A stretch of 64,000 bases of DNA. It comes from a bacterium (GTDB lineage: Bacteria > UBA4055). How positions within the stretch are numbered: position 1 is the first letter of the stretch; each line of letters starts with the position of its first letter. Positions 33,840 to 40,976 of the stretch are shown here, piece by piece. The DNA is taken from NCBI GenBank assembly GCA_029559475.1, contig JAKQBN010000061.1, positions 6,020 to 70,019 on the forward strand, written 5' to 3'. A program made the translations under genes and the position numbers. The notes below the pieces were generated by a model. It did not search any database. It saw only the letters and a program-made list of their open reading frames with translations, and was not told the origin of the DNA.

Positions 33840-36245
33840 ATGAGTTTATATGAAAAATTACAAAAAGCTACAAGCGAAGAAGATGTTAAAGACGCATATA
33901 TCAAAGCTCTGGGATTAAAAAACTACTCGAAAAATCTGATTGACCTGCAAACAAAAGAAATCTGGTTTGAAGCAAAAGATACGAAAAGAAATTCAACGTA
34001 CGCTATGTTCACACAATTGATGCATTATGTTCAGGCCGCTTTGAACAAAGGCGAATATATTCCGCCATTTTTGGCAGTAATTGATACCGAAAAAGCAGCG
34101 ATAATGAAAAGCTCGGATGTTATACCTTTCTTAGCAAAGAAAACAATAAAATGGGGTAAATCTGCGAGCCAGTACACACAAGAAGCGCTTGATGAAATCT
34201 CAACACATATCGGTACTCATTTTGTTTCGTTTAAAATATCTACGCATGAAGAAGAATTTATTAGCACTGTAAAAGAAGCTATAAAATCAGGCGATATAAT
34301 CAGGACTAATATCACTCCTGATAACCTCAAGCAGGTATTTGATAAATGGGTATCTATGATAGGCAGGGAAATAAAAGAAGTCGATGAGAAAGATTATGCT
34401 TTGCTATTCTACGCGGATATTATGCACGATGGGGTAATGGCAACTCATAGTAATTTAACTGCTCAACTGCTACATAAAAACGACGCCCCGGTATTTAGCT
34501 TAAATGGGCACTTATACGAGCTTGGAAACAAGGAAGGTTACCGTCAGTTTTGGGCAATTTACCAAAAGCCACCTAAAGAGGAATACCGGAATTATTTACT
34601 TGAGAGGCGCGATAGTTTGATTCCTCTTGACGAGAGAGTATATAAAGGCGGCTATTACACACCTTTGAATGTCGTAGATAAGGCTTACGATAAACTTACT
34701 GAAACATTAGGCAAGAACTGGCAGAAAGATTACATAGTTTGGGATATGTGTTGCGGGGTAGGAAATTTAGAGGTTAAGCATAGTAATCATCGAAATATTT
34801 TTATGTCAACATTGGATATGGCCGATGTTGATATTATGCAAGCTACAAAAACCTGCGTGGCAGCCCAGCGTTTTCAATATGATTATTTAAACGACGATAT
34901 CACAGATAATGGACAAATTGATTATACCCTCACAAATAAAGTACCTTCAAGTTTACTGAAAGCTATAAAGGAAGAAAAAAAGATTTTAGTGTTGATTAAT
35001 CCTCCCTATGCTGAATCAACAAGTTCAGATAATATTAATACAGGAGGGGCTTCAGACTCAAGTAAGACTGGCATTGCAAAAACAAAGCTAGCACAATCAG
35101 CTATGAGTGAGTATGGTAAAGCAAGTAATGAACTCTTTACTCAGTTTGTTGTCAGAATAGCTAAAGAAATGCCTAATGCAACTTTAGCTATGTTTAGCAC
35201 TATGAAGTATGTCAATTCTCAAACATTAGAAATATTTCGTTCTGTTTGGAATGCAAAATATTTGGATGGTTTCGTTGTACATAGCAAAACCTTTGATGGG
35301 TTGAAAGGCGATTTTCCAATTGGATTCTTAATATGGAAAACGGATCAAAAATCAAAAACCAAACAACCCATAGTAGAAATATCCACTGAAGTGTTAGACA
35401 GACATGTCAATCCCATTGGTGAAAAATGCTTTTACAATATTTCTAACGATTTACTTCTAACTAATTGGATAAAACGTCCCAAAACAAATGAAACAGAAGT
35501 TATCCCATTAAAAAATGCAATTACTCCTGCAACCGCGAATAAAGATTTAAGAGGAACTAAGTGGTCTAAAGATGCTCTTGCGTTTTGTTGGTGTAATGGT
35601 AATGATGTACAACAAGCTTCACGAACCGCATTATTCTCTTCTGGTTTCAATGGTGGTCATGGATTATTTGTTAATCCTGAAAATCTCTGGCAAGTCGCAA
35701 TAATGTTTTCAGTTCGTCAATTAGTTAAACACACATGGGTTAATCATAATGACCAGTTTTTAATACCAACAGAGCCATTATCTTATGAGTTTAAAACCGA
35801 TTGTTTAATTTTCATGTTGTTTCATGGTAAAAATCTTTCAGCAAGTGCAAATGATCTAAAATGGAATGATAAAAAGTGGTCAATAGTAAATCATTTCATC
35901 CCCTTTACTGAAGTAGAAGTAAATTCGCCAGGCCGTTTTGAATCGGACTTTATGGTTCAGTACCTGGCTGATAAAGAGCTTTCTCCTGAAGCTAAAACAG
36001 TTTTAGATGGGGGAAGAAAATTATGGCAAAGCTATTTTTCTGAGACTGATGTTAGATCTGTACGAGATAAATACTGTCTTAACAGAACTGATGTCGGCTG
36101 GTATCAGGTTCGTAAAGCACTTGAAGAGAGAAATGCCAGCGGAGATTTCATTCCGGTTAGTTTCAAACCCTTAGAAGAAGCATATAAGAACTTAACCGAT
36201 AAGCTGAACCCGCAAGTTTATGAGCTTGGGTTCTTGCGTAAATAA
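33840..36245 (+). CDS. Putative fused restriction nuclease/N6-adenine methyltransferase (type IIG-like)
   Basis: 801 residues. The N-terminal domain shows a PD-(D/E)xK pattern, Asp35 with Glu44 and Lys46 (LIDLQTKEIWFEAKDTK), and a further beta core (PPFLAVIDTEKAAIM). The methyltransferase half has motif I WDMCCGVGNLE (about 301-311) and motif IV NPPY (387-390), the signature of gamma-class N6-adenine methylation. The C-terminal part lacks a typical specificity domain by eye. The fusion makes it a possible complete restriction-modification enzyme, though a methyltransferase-only role cannot be excluded. The recognition site is not predictable here. Confidence 0.75.
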   Translation: MSLYEKLQKATSEEDVKDAYIKALGLKNYSKNLIDLQTKEIWFEAKDTKRNSTYAMFTQLMHYVQAALNKGEYIPPFLAVIDTEKAAIMKSSDVIPFLAKKTIKWGKSASQYTQEALDEISTHIGTHFVSFKISTHEEEFISTVKEAIKSGDIIRTNITPDNLKQVFDKWVSMIGREIKEVDEKDYALLFYADIMHDGVMATHSNLTAQLLHKNDAPVFSLNGHLYELGNKEGYRQFWAIYQKPPKEEYRNYLLERRDSLIPLDERVYKGGYYTPLNVVDKAYDKLTETLGKNWQKDYIVWDMCCGVGNLEVKHSNHRNIFMSTLDMADVDIMQATKTCVAAQRFQYDYLNDDITDNGQIDYTLTNKVPSSLLKAIKEEKKILVLINPPYAESTSSDNINTGGASDSSKTGIAKTKLAQSAMSEYGKASNELFTQFVVRIAKEMPNATLAMFSTMKYVNSQTLEIFRSVWNAKYLDGFVVHSKTFDGLKGDFPIGFLIWKTDQKSKTKQPIVEISTEVLDRHVNPIGEKCFYNISNDLLLTNWIKRPKTNETEVIPLKNAITPATANKDLRGTKWSKDALAFCWCNGNDVQQASRTALFSSGFNGGHGLFVNPENLWQVAIMFSVRQLVKHTWVNHNDQFLIPTEPLSYEFKTDCLIFMLFHGKNLSASANDLKWNDKKWSIVNHFIPFTEVEVNSPGRFESDFMVQYLADKELSPEAKTVLDGGRKLWQSYFSETDVRSVRDKYCLNRTDVGWYQVRKALEERNASGDFIPVSFKPLEEAYKNLTDKLNPQVYELGFLRK

Positions 36246-36272
36246 ATATAAATCTTTCTCTGGAGGATGTTA

Positions 36273-37307
36273 ATGTCTGATAACAATATACCTGAAAACA
36301 ATAATAATAGTTTGGAAAATATTGCCAAAGATTACACTGAAAAAATGCTTTCTAAATCGATAAGTAATATTAATTTAGACTCTTTGAAAGGTAATTCCGA
36401 TAAGATAAAAGAAATTAAAGATAAAATATCATTTCATTCAATACATAGCGAACCGGTTCTTATCACAGGTGCAAGTGGTACAGGTAAAAGGCTCGTGGCT
36501 CATCTGATTCATAGCAACAGTATCTATAAAGAAAAGCCATACAAAGAAATAAACTGTCTGCTTTTTTCTAACGATAGGTTTAATTTTGACGAACTTATAG
36601 ATCTTCCTAATGGTGGCACTATCTATATTAGTAATACTCATCAACTGCCTTTGCAAGCTCAATTAAATATAATATATCTACTTTACGACGACTTTAAGAA
36701 TGAAAAGCCCTCGATACCTAAAGTACGGTTTATCTTTAGTGCAGAGAGTAATCTCATTGAATATGTAGATAAAGGCAGCCTCCAGAAAAGCTTCTTTGAT
36801 CTTATAAGTAACTTTGAAATTAAAACACCAAGTTTATACGAGATCAAAGACGATATTAAGATATTAGCTGAAAGCTTAGTTGACAAACTAAACCAAAAGT
36901 ATTTAAAGCAAATTGTGTTACGTTCTGATGCCTATGCTGTTCTAAAAAATCAATTATACATGAATAATGTACATGACTTAAAGAATGTTTTGATAAAATC
37001 TTTTATTCACGCTATGTACGAAGATAATGAAATAATCATGGCTGGGGATATAAAGAAGCATTTTGAACCTTACATAATCAAATGCATAGACGAAATACTC
37101 GTACCGATACCAATGCCTGAAAATAAGTCTCTTTCATCATACCTTGAAGAGATTAAGATCAAAATTTATGAATCTGCTTTGAACCATACTTCAAAGACTT
37201 TAGGCAAAAAGAGCCAGAAAAAAGCTAGTGAGTTTCTAAATGAAGATCAATCAACAATATCCAGGTTAGAAAATAAAAGAAAAACCAAATTTCTTAAATC
37301 ACTATAA
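36273..37307 (+). CDS. AAA+ protein derived from sigma54 activators, without GAFTGA
   Basis: 344 residues from ATG 36273, six bases after GGAGG. Walker A is LITGASGTGKRLVAHLIH, and INCLLFSNDRFNFDELIDLPNGGTIYISNTHQLPLQAQ aligns with the sigma54-activator core. The GAFTGA loop region between is absent, and the usual Walker B acidic pair DE is Ser-Asn (YISNTHQL), so it should neither contact sigma54 nor hydrolyse ATP normally. The C-terminal helix-turn-helix (QKKASEFLNEDQSTISRLENKRK) looks like a DNA-binding Fis-type end. Next to the methyltransferase it may serve as a regulator or partner. Confidence 0.7.
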   Translation: MSDNNIPENNNNSLENIAKDYTEKMLSKSISNINLDSLKGNSDKIKEIKDKISFHSIHSEPVLITGASGTGKRLVAHLIHSNSIYKEKPYKEINCLLFSNDRFNFDELIDLPNGGTIYISNTHQLPLQAQLNIIYLLYDDFKNEKPSIPKVRFIFSAESNLIEYVDKGSLQKSFFDLISNFEIKTPSLYEIKDDIKILAESLVDKLNQKYLKQIVLRSDAYAVLKNQLYMNNVHDLKNVLIKSFIHAMYEDNEIIMAGDIKKHFEPYIIKCIDEILVPIPMPENKSLSSYLEEIKIKIYESALNHTSKTLGKKSQKKASEFLNEDQSTISRLENKRKTKFLKSL

Positions 37308-37333
37308 TAATTTTTCACTTACATCAATTATAT

Positions 37334-37359
37334 ATTATTAATATATATATATTAATAAT
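37334..37359. repeat. Perfect 26-bp AT palindrome
   Basis: ATTATTAATATAT at 37334-37346 is followed by its exact reverse complement (37347-37359). It could form a cruciform or be a regulator site. Being only A/T it is a weak terminator candidate. Confidence 0.6.
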
Positions 37360-37570
37360 TGAAGAACTATATCGTCTTCATTCCATTGCAAACTTATGAA
37401 TATTTAAAGTACTGCCCATTACAGAATCAAAAAAATGTTTATCTATTACTTAGGCACAATTAAGTATTATATCAATTCGTATATTATTTTTTAATTATTA
37501 CTTACAGCATTATTTCATATTCGAATATTTATAGCTATTATACATAAATTTTCATAATCGATTTTTTTAC

Positions 37571-37599
37571 TTGACAAAGGTTTTTTTTTATTTTATAAT
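37571..37599 (+). promoter_or_regulatory. Fully consensus promoter of the second cassette
   Basis: TTGACA (37571-37576), 17-base spacer with a T-tract, TATAAT (37594-37599): the only exact sigma70 consensus in the window. Confidence 0.9.
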
Positions 37600-37631
37600 T
37601 CGGGAGAAGTTAAAATAAAAAAAGGATCAGG

Positions 37632-38069
37632 ATGACTTGTAAAAACAACGAAATAGACACCGAAATGGTGCAAGACGCAGAACTTGAAGCACAAAAGGAA
37701 ATAGAGTATGCGATAGCCGATAAAGCTGTAAGCGAACTCTTCAAATCAATAGCTAAGAAACACTACAGAAAAGCTCTTACAAGAGCAGAAATAATTTTAA
37801 GCACCCTAAATGATTCCGTAACTCCCAGAGTTTTCACGGATAAAGAAGAATTTTATGTTAGATACTCAACTTATATCAGGGCATATTGCCACCTGATGGT
37901 TCACAATTATAAAATGGCCTTAACGGGTTATAATGATTTACTAAGATTTAATGAAAGCACTAATGCTGTAACACCAGATTTTGTAATCACTGAGCTCAAA
38001 GAAGCTCAGAATAAATCAGAAAAGATGGTCCAACCGAGACAGAAGCAACAATTAAAAAACCAGAGGTAA
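37632..38069 (+). CDS. TPR-like helical protein, cassette copy A2
   Basis: 145 residues, paralogue of the 29477 product. Matching blocks: KKHYRKALTRAEIILSTL versus FKDYEKALERAELIIMKL, and STYIRAYCHLMVHNYKMALTGYNDL versus TYAMYGKGYSLFKLGKYSQAYLYF. It is shorter at the C-terminus and ends in a basic tail (QPRQKQQLKNQR). RBS AAAGGATCAGG near ATG. It opens the second group and is followed by a small gene within four bases. Confidence 0.7.
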   Translation: MTCKNNEIDTEMVQDAELEAQKEIEYAIADKAVSELFKSIAKKHYRKALTRAEIILSTLNDSVTPRVFTDKEEFYVRYSTYIRAYCHLMVHNYKMALTGYNDLLRFNESTNAVTPDFVITELKEAQNKSEKMVQPRQKQQLKNQR

Positions 38070-38072
38070 AAA

Positions 38073-38312
38073 ATGAGAAGGCGAAAGAATAATAAACAGC
38101 ATCTTTATTACAATGGTGTATGTAATTCTCAAAAGAAGAATCCTTATGAATTCGAATACAATTTCACATATAATAAAGATAGAACAGCTGTGAAAAGGTA
38201 CGCATTTAATTCTGGGAACAAGGTGGTTAACGAAACGTTCCAGGAATGTATGGGGTGGTTGAATCTTGCGAAAGAGGGAATAGATGTTGTGTTTTGCTTG
38301 TTAGGAGGATAG
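38073..38312 (+). CDS. Small basic protein, cassette copy C1
   Basis: 79 residues. Arg/Lys-rich start (MRRRKNNK), then FEYNFTYNKDRTAVKRYAFNSGNKVVNETFQECMGWLNLAKEGID. It is paralogous to 38842-39039: shared F.YNF, VKR, SGN, F.E and LN..KE.ID. RBS CAGAGG. No family recognised. The hydrophobic C-terminus (DVVFCLLGG) may dock to a partner or membrane. Confidence 0.6.
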   Translation: MRRRKNNKQHLYYNGVCNSQKKNPYEFEYNFTYNKDRTAVKRYAFNSGNKVVNETFQECMGWLNLAKEGIDVVFCLLGG

Positions 38313-38384
38313 CTTTGACTTATAACCTGATATCTAATTCTAACTAAACTTAAAAGCCCAAAAATAAAAATATAAGGAGCAATT

Positions 38385-38849
38385 ATGAAACAGAAAGATC
38401 TTTACGGACAACCAATAACATGTGAAAACAATAGTAGTGATACGCTTATAATGCTTGATATGCCTGATAAAAAGTCTCGTACTTCTCATAATTTAATCAG
38501 TATGCTTGAAAAATCCTGGGTGCGGGCAGCCTTAAGCATGAAGGATTTCGATCTCTTCTTTGCTTCAAACTGCAGTCATCAGGAAGACGAAATCAATATT
38601 GGGTTGCCCATCGAAAAGTATGCTTACGATCATTATATTGAACTGCTTAAGAAGAACATCGTCAAAAAAGGGATTAAGTATAAACGGGTCATTGCACTGG
38701 GTGATTTCTCAGAGAAAGTCGCATGGGACATATCAGACGAAATTGCAGAAAAGGACTCAAAAATCGTTTTCCTACAGATACCATTAAATAATGTTTACGA
38801 TGAGGATCTGGATAGAATCTGGACCGAAGAGGAGGGCAAAAATGATTAG
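38385..38849 (+). CDS. Degenerate UDG-fold protein, cassette copy B2
   Basis: 154 residues, paralogue of the UDG-like protein at 30010. Aligned blocks: SDTLIMLDMPDKK for SDTILVFQSPGRK, KSWVRAALSMKDFDLFFASNC for RSWERTGRKREEFDITNAVQC, and KGIKYKRVIALGDFSEKVAWDI for KKYKIVIAFGKTAEKSVNRI. The active-site Pro-Gly/Glu motif, the His-Pro (here Ile-Pro-Leu) and most Fe-S cysteines are gone, so it is probably catalytically dead and kept as a binding or structural subunit. RBS AAGGAG. C2 overlaps its end. Confidence 0.72.
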   Translation: MKQKDLYGQPITCENNSSDTLIMLDMPDKKSRTSHNLISMLEKSWVRAALSMKDFDLFFASNCSHQEDEINIGLPIEKYAYDHYIELLKKNIVKKGIKYKRVIALGDFSEKVAWDISDEIAEKDSKIVFLQIPLNNVYDEDLDRIWTEEEGKND

Positions 38850-39039
38850 AAGAATTAAAAGAATAAGGAGATCGAAAAGATTCAAGTATAATTTTGAACT
38901 AGGAACGAACCCTATGGTAAAAAGAACATACCGTTATTCTTCAGGTAACGATACGGTCGATGATATCTTCCACGAGAGTGTAGCTTGTTTGAACACTGTC
39001 AAAGAAGTCATCGATATTTTTTTTGATTTCATTACGTAA
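38842..39039 (+). CDS. Small basic protein, cassette copy C2
   Basis: 65 residues from ATG 38842, with GAGGAGG shortly before (a longer frame from 38791 overlaps the UDG-like gene heavily and is rejected). Very basic start (MIRRIKRIRRSKRFKYNF), then SGNDTVDDIFHESVACLNTVKEVID and a hydrophobic end. Paralogue of C1. Overlap with B2 implies coupled synthesis. Function unknown; a charged N-terminus suggests DNA or phosphate contact. Confidence 0.6.
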   Translation: MIRRIKRIRRSKRFKYNFELGTNPMVKRTYRYSSGNDTVDDIFHESVACLNTVKEVIDIFFDFIT

Positions 39040-39087
39040 TCACAGTAATCTAACTACAAGGCGAACATGCCTGTAAATATTAACATT

Positions 39088-39117
39088 GGCCAGCAATATC
39101 AAAGCTGGCCTTTTTTT
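39088..39117 (+). terminator. Strong terminator at the island's end
   Basis: GGCCAGC (39088-39094), loop, GCTGGCC (39104-39110) and T7. It separates the island from the minus-strand oad genes. Confidence 0.9.
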
Positions 39118-39197
39118 ATCCTTTTCTTTTGATGTAGTCTAAGTTATTATTAAATTCGGCATAAAAACATTACAGATACAATACGGATATATTTGAT

Positions 39198-39347
39198 CTA
39201 TTTTTTAGGTTCTTCTTCGTGCGGAAGCAGTTTGTCTATAGCCACGATCAGAAAGAAAAAAATGAACATGAATAAAAATAATGCCGTCATTCCTTTGAAG
39301 GATATGTCAATGGCCTGTGAATAAACCGATACTATTTCATTTGTCAT
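39198..39347 (-). CDS. oadG: OadG-like gamma subunit of a sodium-pump decarboxylase
   Basis: 49 residues, too short for common ORF cut-offs: start ATG 39347, stop 39198. The N-terminal half is one membrane helix (GMTALFLFMFIFFFLIVAIDKLL), the end is charged (PHEEEPKK). This matches the OadG/GcdC type gamma subunit that assembles the membrane complex. AAGGAG is well placed. It follows oadB by ten bases. The biotin-bearing alpha subunit is not in the window. Confidence 0.7.
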   Translation of the reverse strand: MTNEIVSVYSQAIDISFKGMTALFLFMFIFFFLIVAIDKLLPHEEEPKK

Positions 39348-39357
39348 AATTTTCTCC

Positions 39358-40485
39358 TTAGTGTACCAACGCTAAGATTAGTCCGCCCGCAAGAACCGAT
39401 CCGATCTGGCCGGATACATTCGCACTGACTGCATGCATTAAAAGATAATTTGTGGGATCTTCTTTGAGACCCATCGTATGAATTACCCTGGACGACATCG
39501 GGAAAGCCGAAATTCCTGCCGCGCCTATCATAGGATTGACTTTCTTTTTTAAGAAGAAGTTTAGAAGCTTGGCAAAAAGTACGCCGCCCGCCGTATCGAA
39601 CATAAAAGCTATCAGTCCAAGACCGATTATAAAAAGTGTTGAGACCTGAAGAAATCTGTCCGCGGTCATCGTTGATGCTATAGTGATACCGAGAAGAAGA
39701 GTAACGAGGCTGGCAAGTTCATTCTGGGCAGCGAGTGAAAGTTTGTTGAGCACGCCGCATTCCCTTACGAGGTTTCCGAACATCAGAAATCCTATCAGCG
39801 CGACTGCAGTGGGAGCAAATAAACCGGTCAGAATTGTAACCAGTATCGGGAACAGAACGAGAGTAGCTCTCGATATTTTTCTATCGTTCCCTCCTCCGTC
39901 CATTCTCATCATCCGTTCTTCTTTTGTGGTGAGCATTTTAATAATAGGCGGCTGAATTATAGGTACTAACGCCATATATGAATAAGCCGCTACTGATATC
40001 GGGCCAAGAAGATTTGGGGCAAATCTTGTCGCTACATAGATCGAAGTCGGGCCGTCTGCTGAGCCGATCACCCCTATTGAAGCAGCTTCCTTTATATCGA
40101 ATCCGAGAAGTGTTGCAAGGATCATTGTGAAAAATATTCCGAACTGCGCAGCTGCGCCAAATAAAAGAAGCTTGGGATTTCTGAAAAGAGGGCTGAAATC
40201 TATCATAGCGCCTATTGCTACAAATATCAGCAGCGGGAATATCTCCGTTAAAATTCCGACCCTGAAAAATATCGAAAGTGCTCCTTCAACGACATGACCG
40301 CCTTCGACCTGATCAAGTACTGAAGTATATGGTATATTAGCGAGAATAGCTCCGAAACCTATTGGCAGAAGCAAAGTGGGCTCGTAATTTTTCTTAACGG
40401 CAAGAAAGATAAGTGTTCCGCCGATCATCATCATGACGAGCATCTGCCATGTCATTGATGTAAGCCCTACCATTAAACCTTCCAT
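39358..40485 (-). CDS. oadB: Sodium-ion-translocating decarboxylase, beta subunit
   Basis: 375 residues from ATG 40485, with GAGG five bases before it (the GTG at 40491 overlaps that RBS). About ten membrane segments. Family motif GVIGSADGPTSIYVATRFAP, with the functional aspartate in it, plus AAAQFGIFFTMIL and MIGAAGISAFPMSSRVI. It couples decarboxylation of oxaloacetate, methylmalonyl-CoA or glutaconyl-CoA to sodium export; the substrate is set by the alpha subunit, not visible here. tRNA-Leu lies 38 bases upstream with no terminator seen, so read-through from its promoter is possible. Confidence 0.92.
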   Translation of the reverse strand: MEGLMVGLTSMTWQMLVMMMIGGTLIFLAVKKNYEPTLLLPIGFGAILANIPYTSVLDQVEGGHVVEGALSIFFRVGILTEIFPLLIFVAIGAMIDFSPLFRNPKLLLFGAAAQFGIFFTMILATLLGFDIKEAASIGVIGSADGPTSIYVATRFAPNLLGPISVAAYSYMALVPIIQPPIIKMLTTKEERMMRMDGGGNDRKISRATLVLFPILVTILTGLFAPTAVALIGFLMFGNLVRECGVLNKLSLAAQNELASLVTLLLGITIASTMTADRFLQVSTLFIIGLGLIAFMFDTAGGVLFAKLLNFFLKKKVNPMIGAAGISAFPMSSRVIHTMGLKEDPTNYLLMHAVSANVSGQIGSVLAGGLILALVH

Positions 40486-40522
40486 GCACACCTCTATATT
40501 AAAAACGAACTTAAATTAAAAA

Positions 40523-40606
40523 TGCCCGGGACTGGGCTCGAACCAGCACAGCATTGCTGCCACCAGACCCTGAACCTGGCGTGTCTGCCAATTCCACCAC
40601 CCGGGC
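40523..40606 (-). tRNA. tRNA-Leu (CAG)
   Basis: 84 bases with the long variable arm of tRNA-Leu. Acceptor arm GCCCGGG/CCCGGGC, D-arm TGGTGGAATTGGCAGACACG, anticodon loop TTCAGGG giving CAG (reads CUG), T-arm GGTTCGAGCCC, discriminator A. CCA is not encoded. The promoter lies just upstream. Confidence 0.95.
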
Positions 40607-40623
40607 AATTCATACAGGCGGTA

Positions 40624-40652
40624 AATATATTATATTTTATTGCCGCGGTCAA
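40624..40652 (-). promoter_or_regulatory. Promoter of tRNA-Leu
   Basis: Minus strand TTGACC (40652-40647), 17-base spacer, TATATT (40629-40624). It may also serve oadB. Confidence 0.75.
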
Positions 40653-40669
40653 GTAATTTATACTGAAAA

Positions 40670-40812
40670 TGATATGGGACAGGGCATAACTTAATTCCGT
40701 ATCTCATCCTGCAACCATTAATCTCAATCACTTCTTTATTAAGTGTGTCGTACCGGCGAAAGAGAAGATGTAACGGATATCGATCCGTCTTGAATTATGA
40801 CCTGTCCTATCA
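40670..40812. mobile_element. MITE-like inverted-repeat element
   Basis: Left end TGATATGGGACAGGGCATAA (40670-40689) matches the reverse complement of the right end (about 40795-40812, TGATAGGACAGGTCATAA) in 18 of 20 aligned places. A perfect hairpin ACGGAT-ATCG-ATCCGT (40773-40788) lies inside. No gene. Could be a non-autonomous element or an RNA-structured repeat. Confidence 0.42.
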
Positions 40813-40854
40813 CCTTAATAGGTAATTATGATCTGATACAATTCGTATGTAGGC

Positions 40855-40914
40855 CGCTCCGTTTACACCTCTTTACCAGCCGGTATCTGACAGTTTTATA
40901 GAAGCGATTGAACG
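40855..40914 (-). repeat. Dispersed repeat, copy A
   Basis: Minus strand: ATCGCTTCTATAAAACTGTC followed by CCGGCTGGTAAAGAGGTGTAA and ACGGA. It shares ATCGCTT.TATA, GGTAAAGA.GTGTAA and ACGG with copy B at 44148-44234, and TACCGGC ... AAAGAG with copy C near 40751. Functional meaning unknown. Confidence 0.5.
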
Positions 40915-40976
40915 GATGGATCAGGAGTGGTCTGAATATGAAGTTGCATCAGATCGATGGGCAGTTGAAAGTGCTA

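Larger units (their letters stand above)
37308..37631. other. AT-rich 324-base gap with a palindrome and promoter
   Basis: No gene found. It holds a perfect AT-only palindrome (37334-37359) near the start, then A/T-rich sequence with no long frame, and the promoter of the second cassette at its end. Confidence 0.7.
40607..40976. other. 370-base gap: promoter, MITE-like element and repeat copies
   Basis: Contains the tRNA promoter, a 143-base inverted-repeat element (40670-40812), and a repeat copy at 40855-40914. I see no gene. Reading frames with stop codons in step suggest decayed coding sequence, but no family is recognisable. Confidence 0.6.

Noticed and set aside
28433-39117. CRISPR array or cas genes in the accessory island
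   Set aside because: No regularly spaced direct repeats were found and no Cas protein is recognisable.
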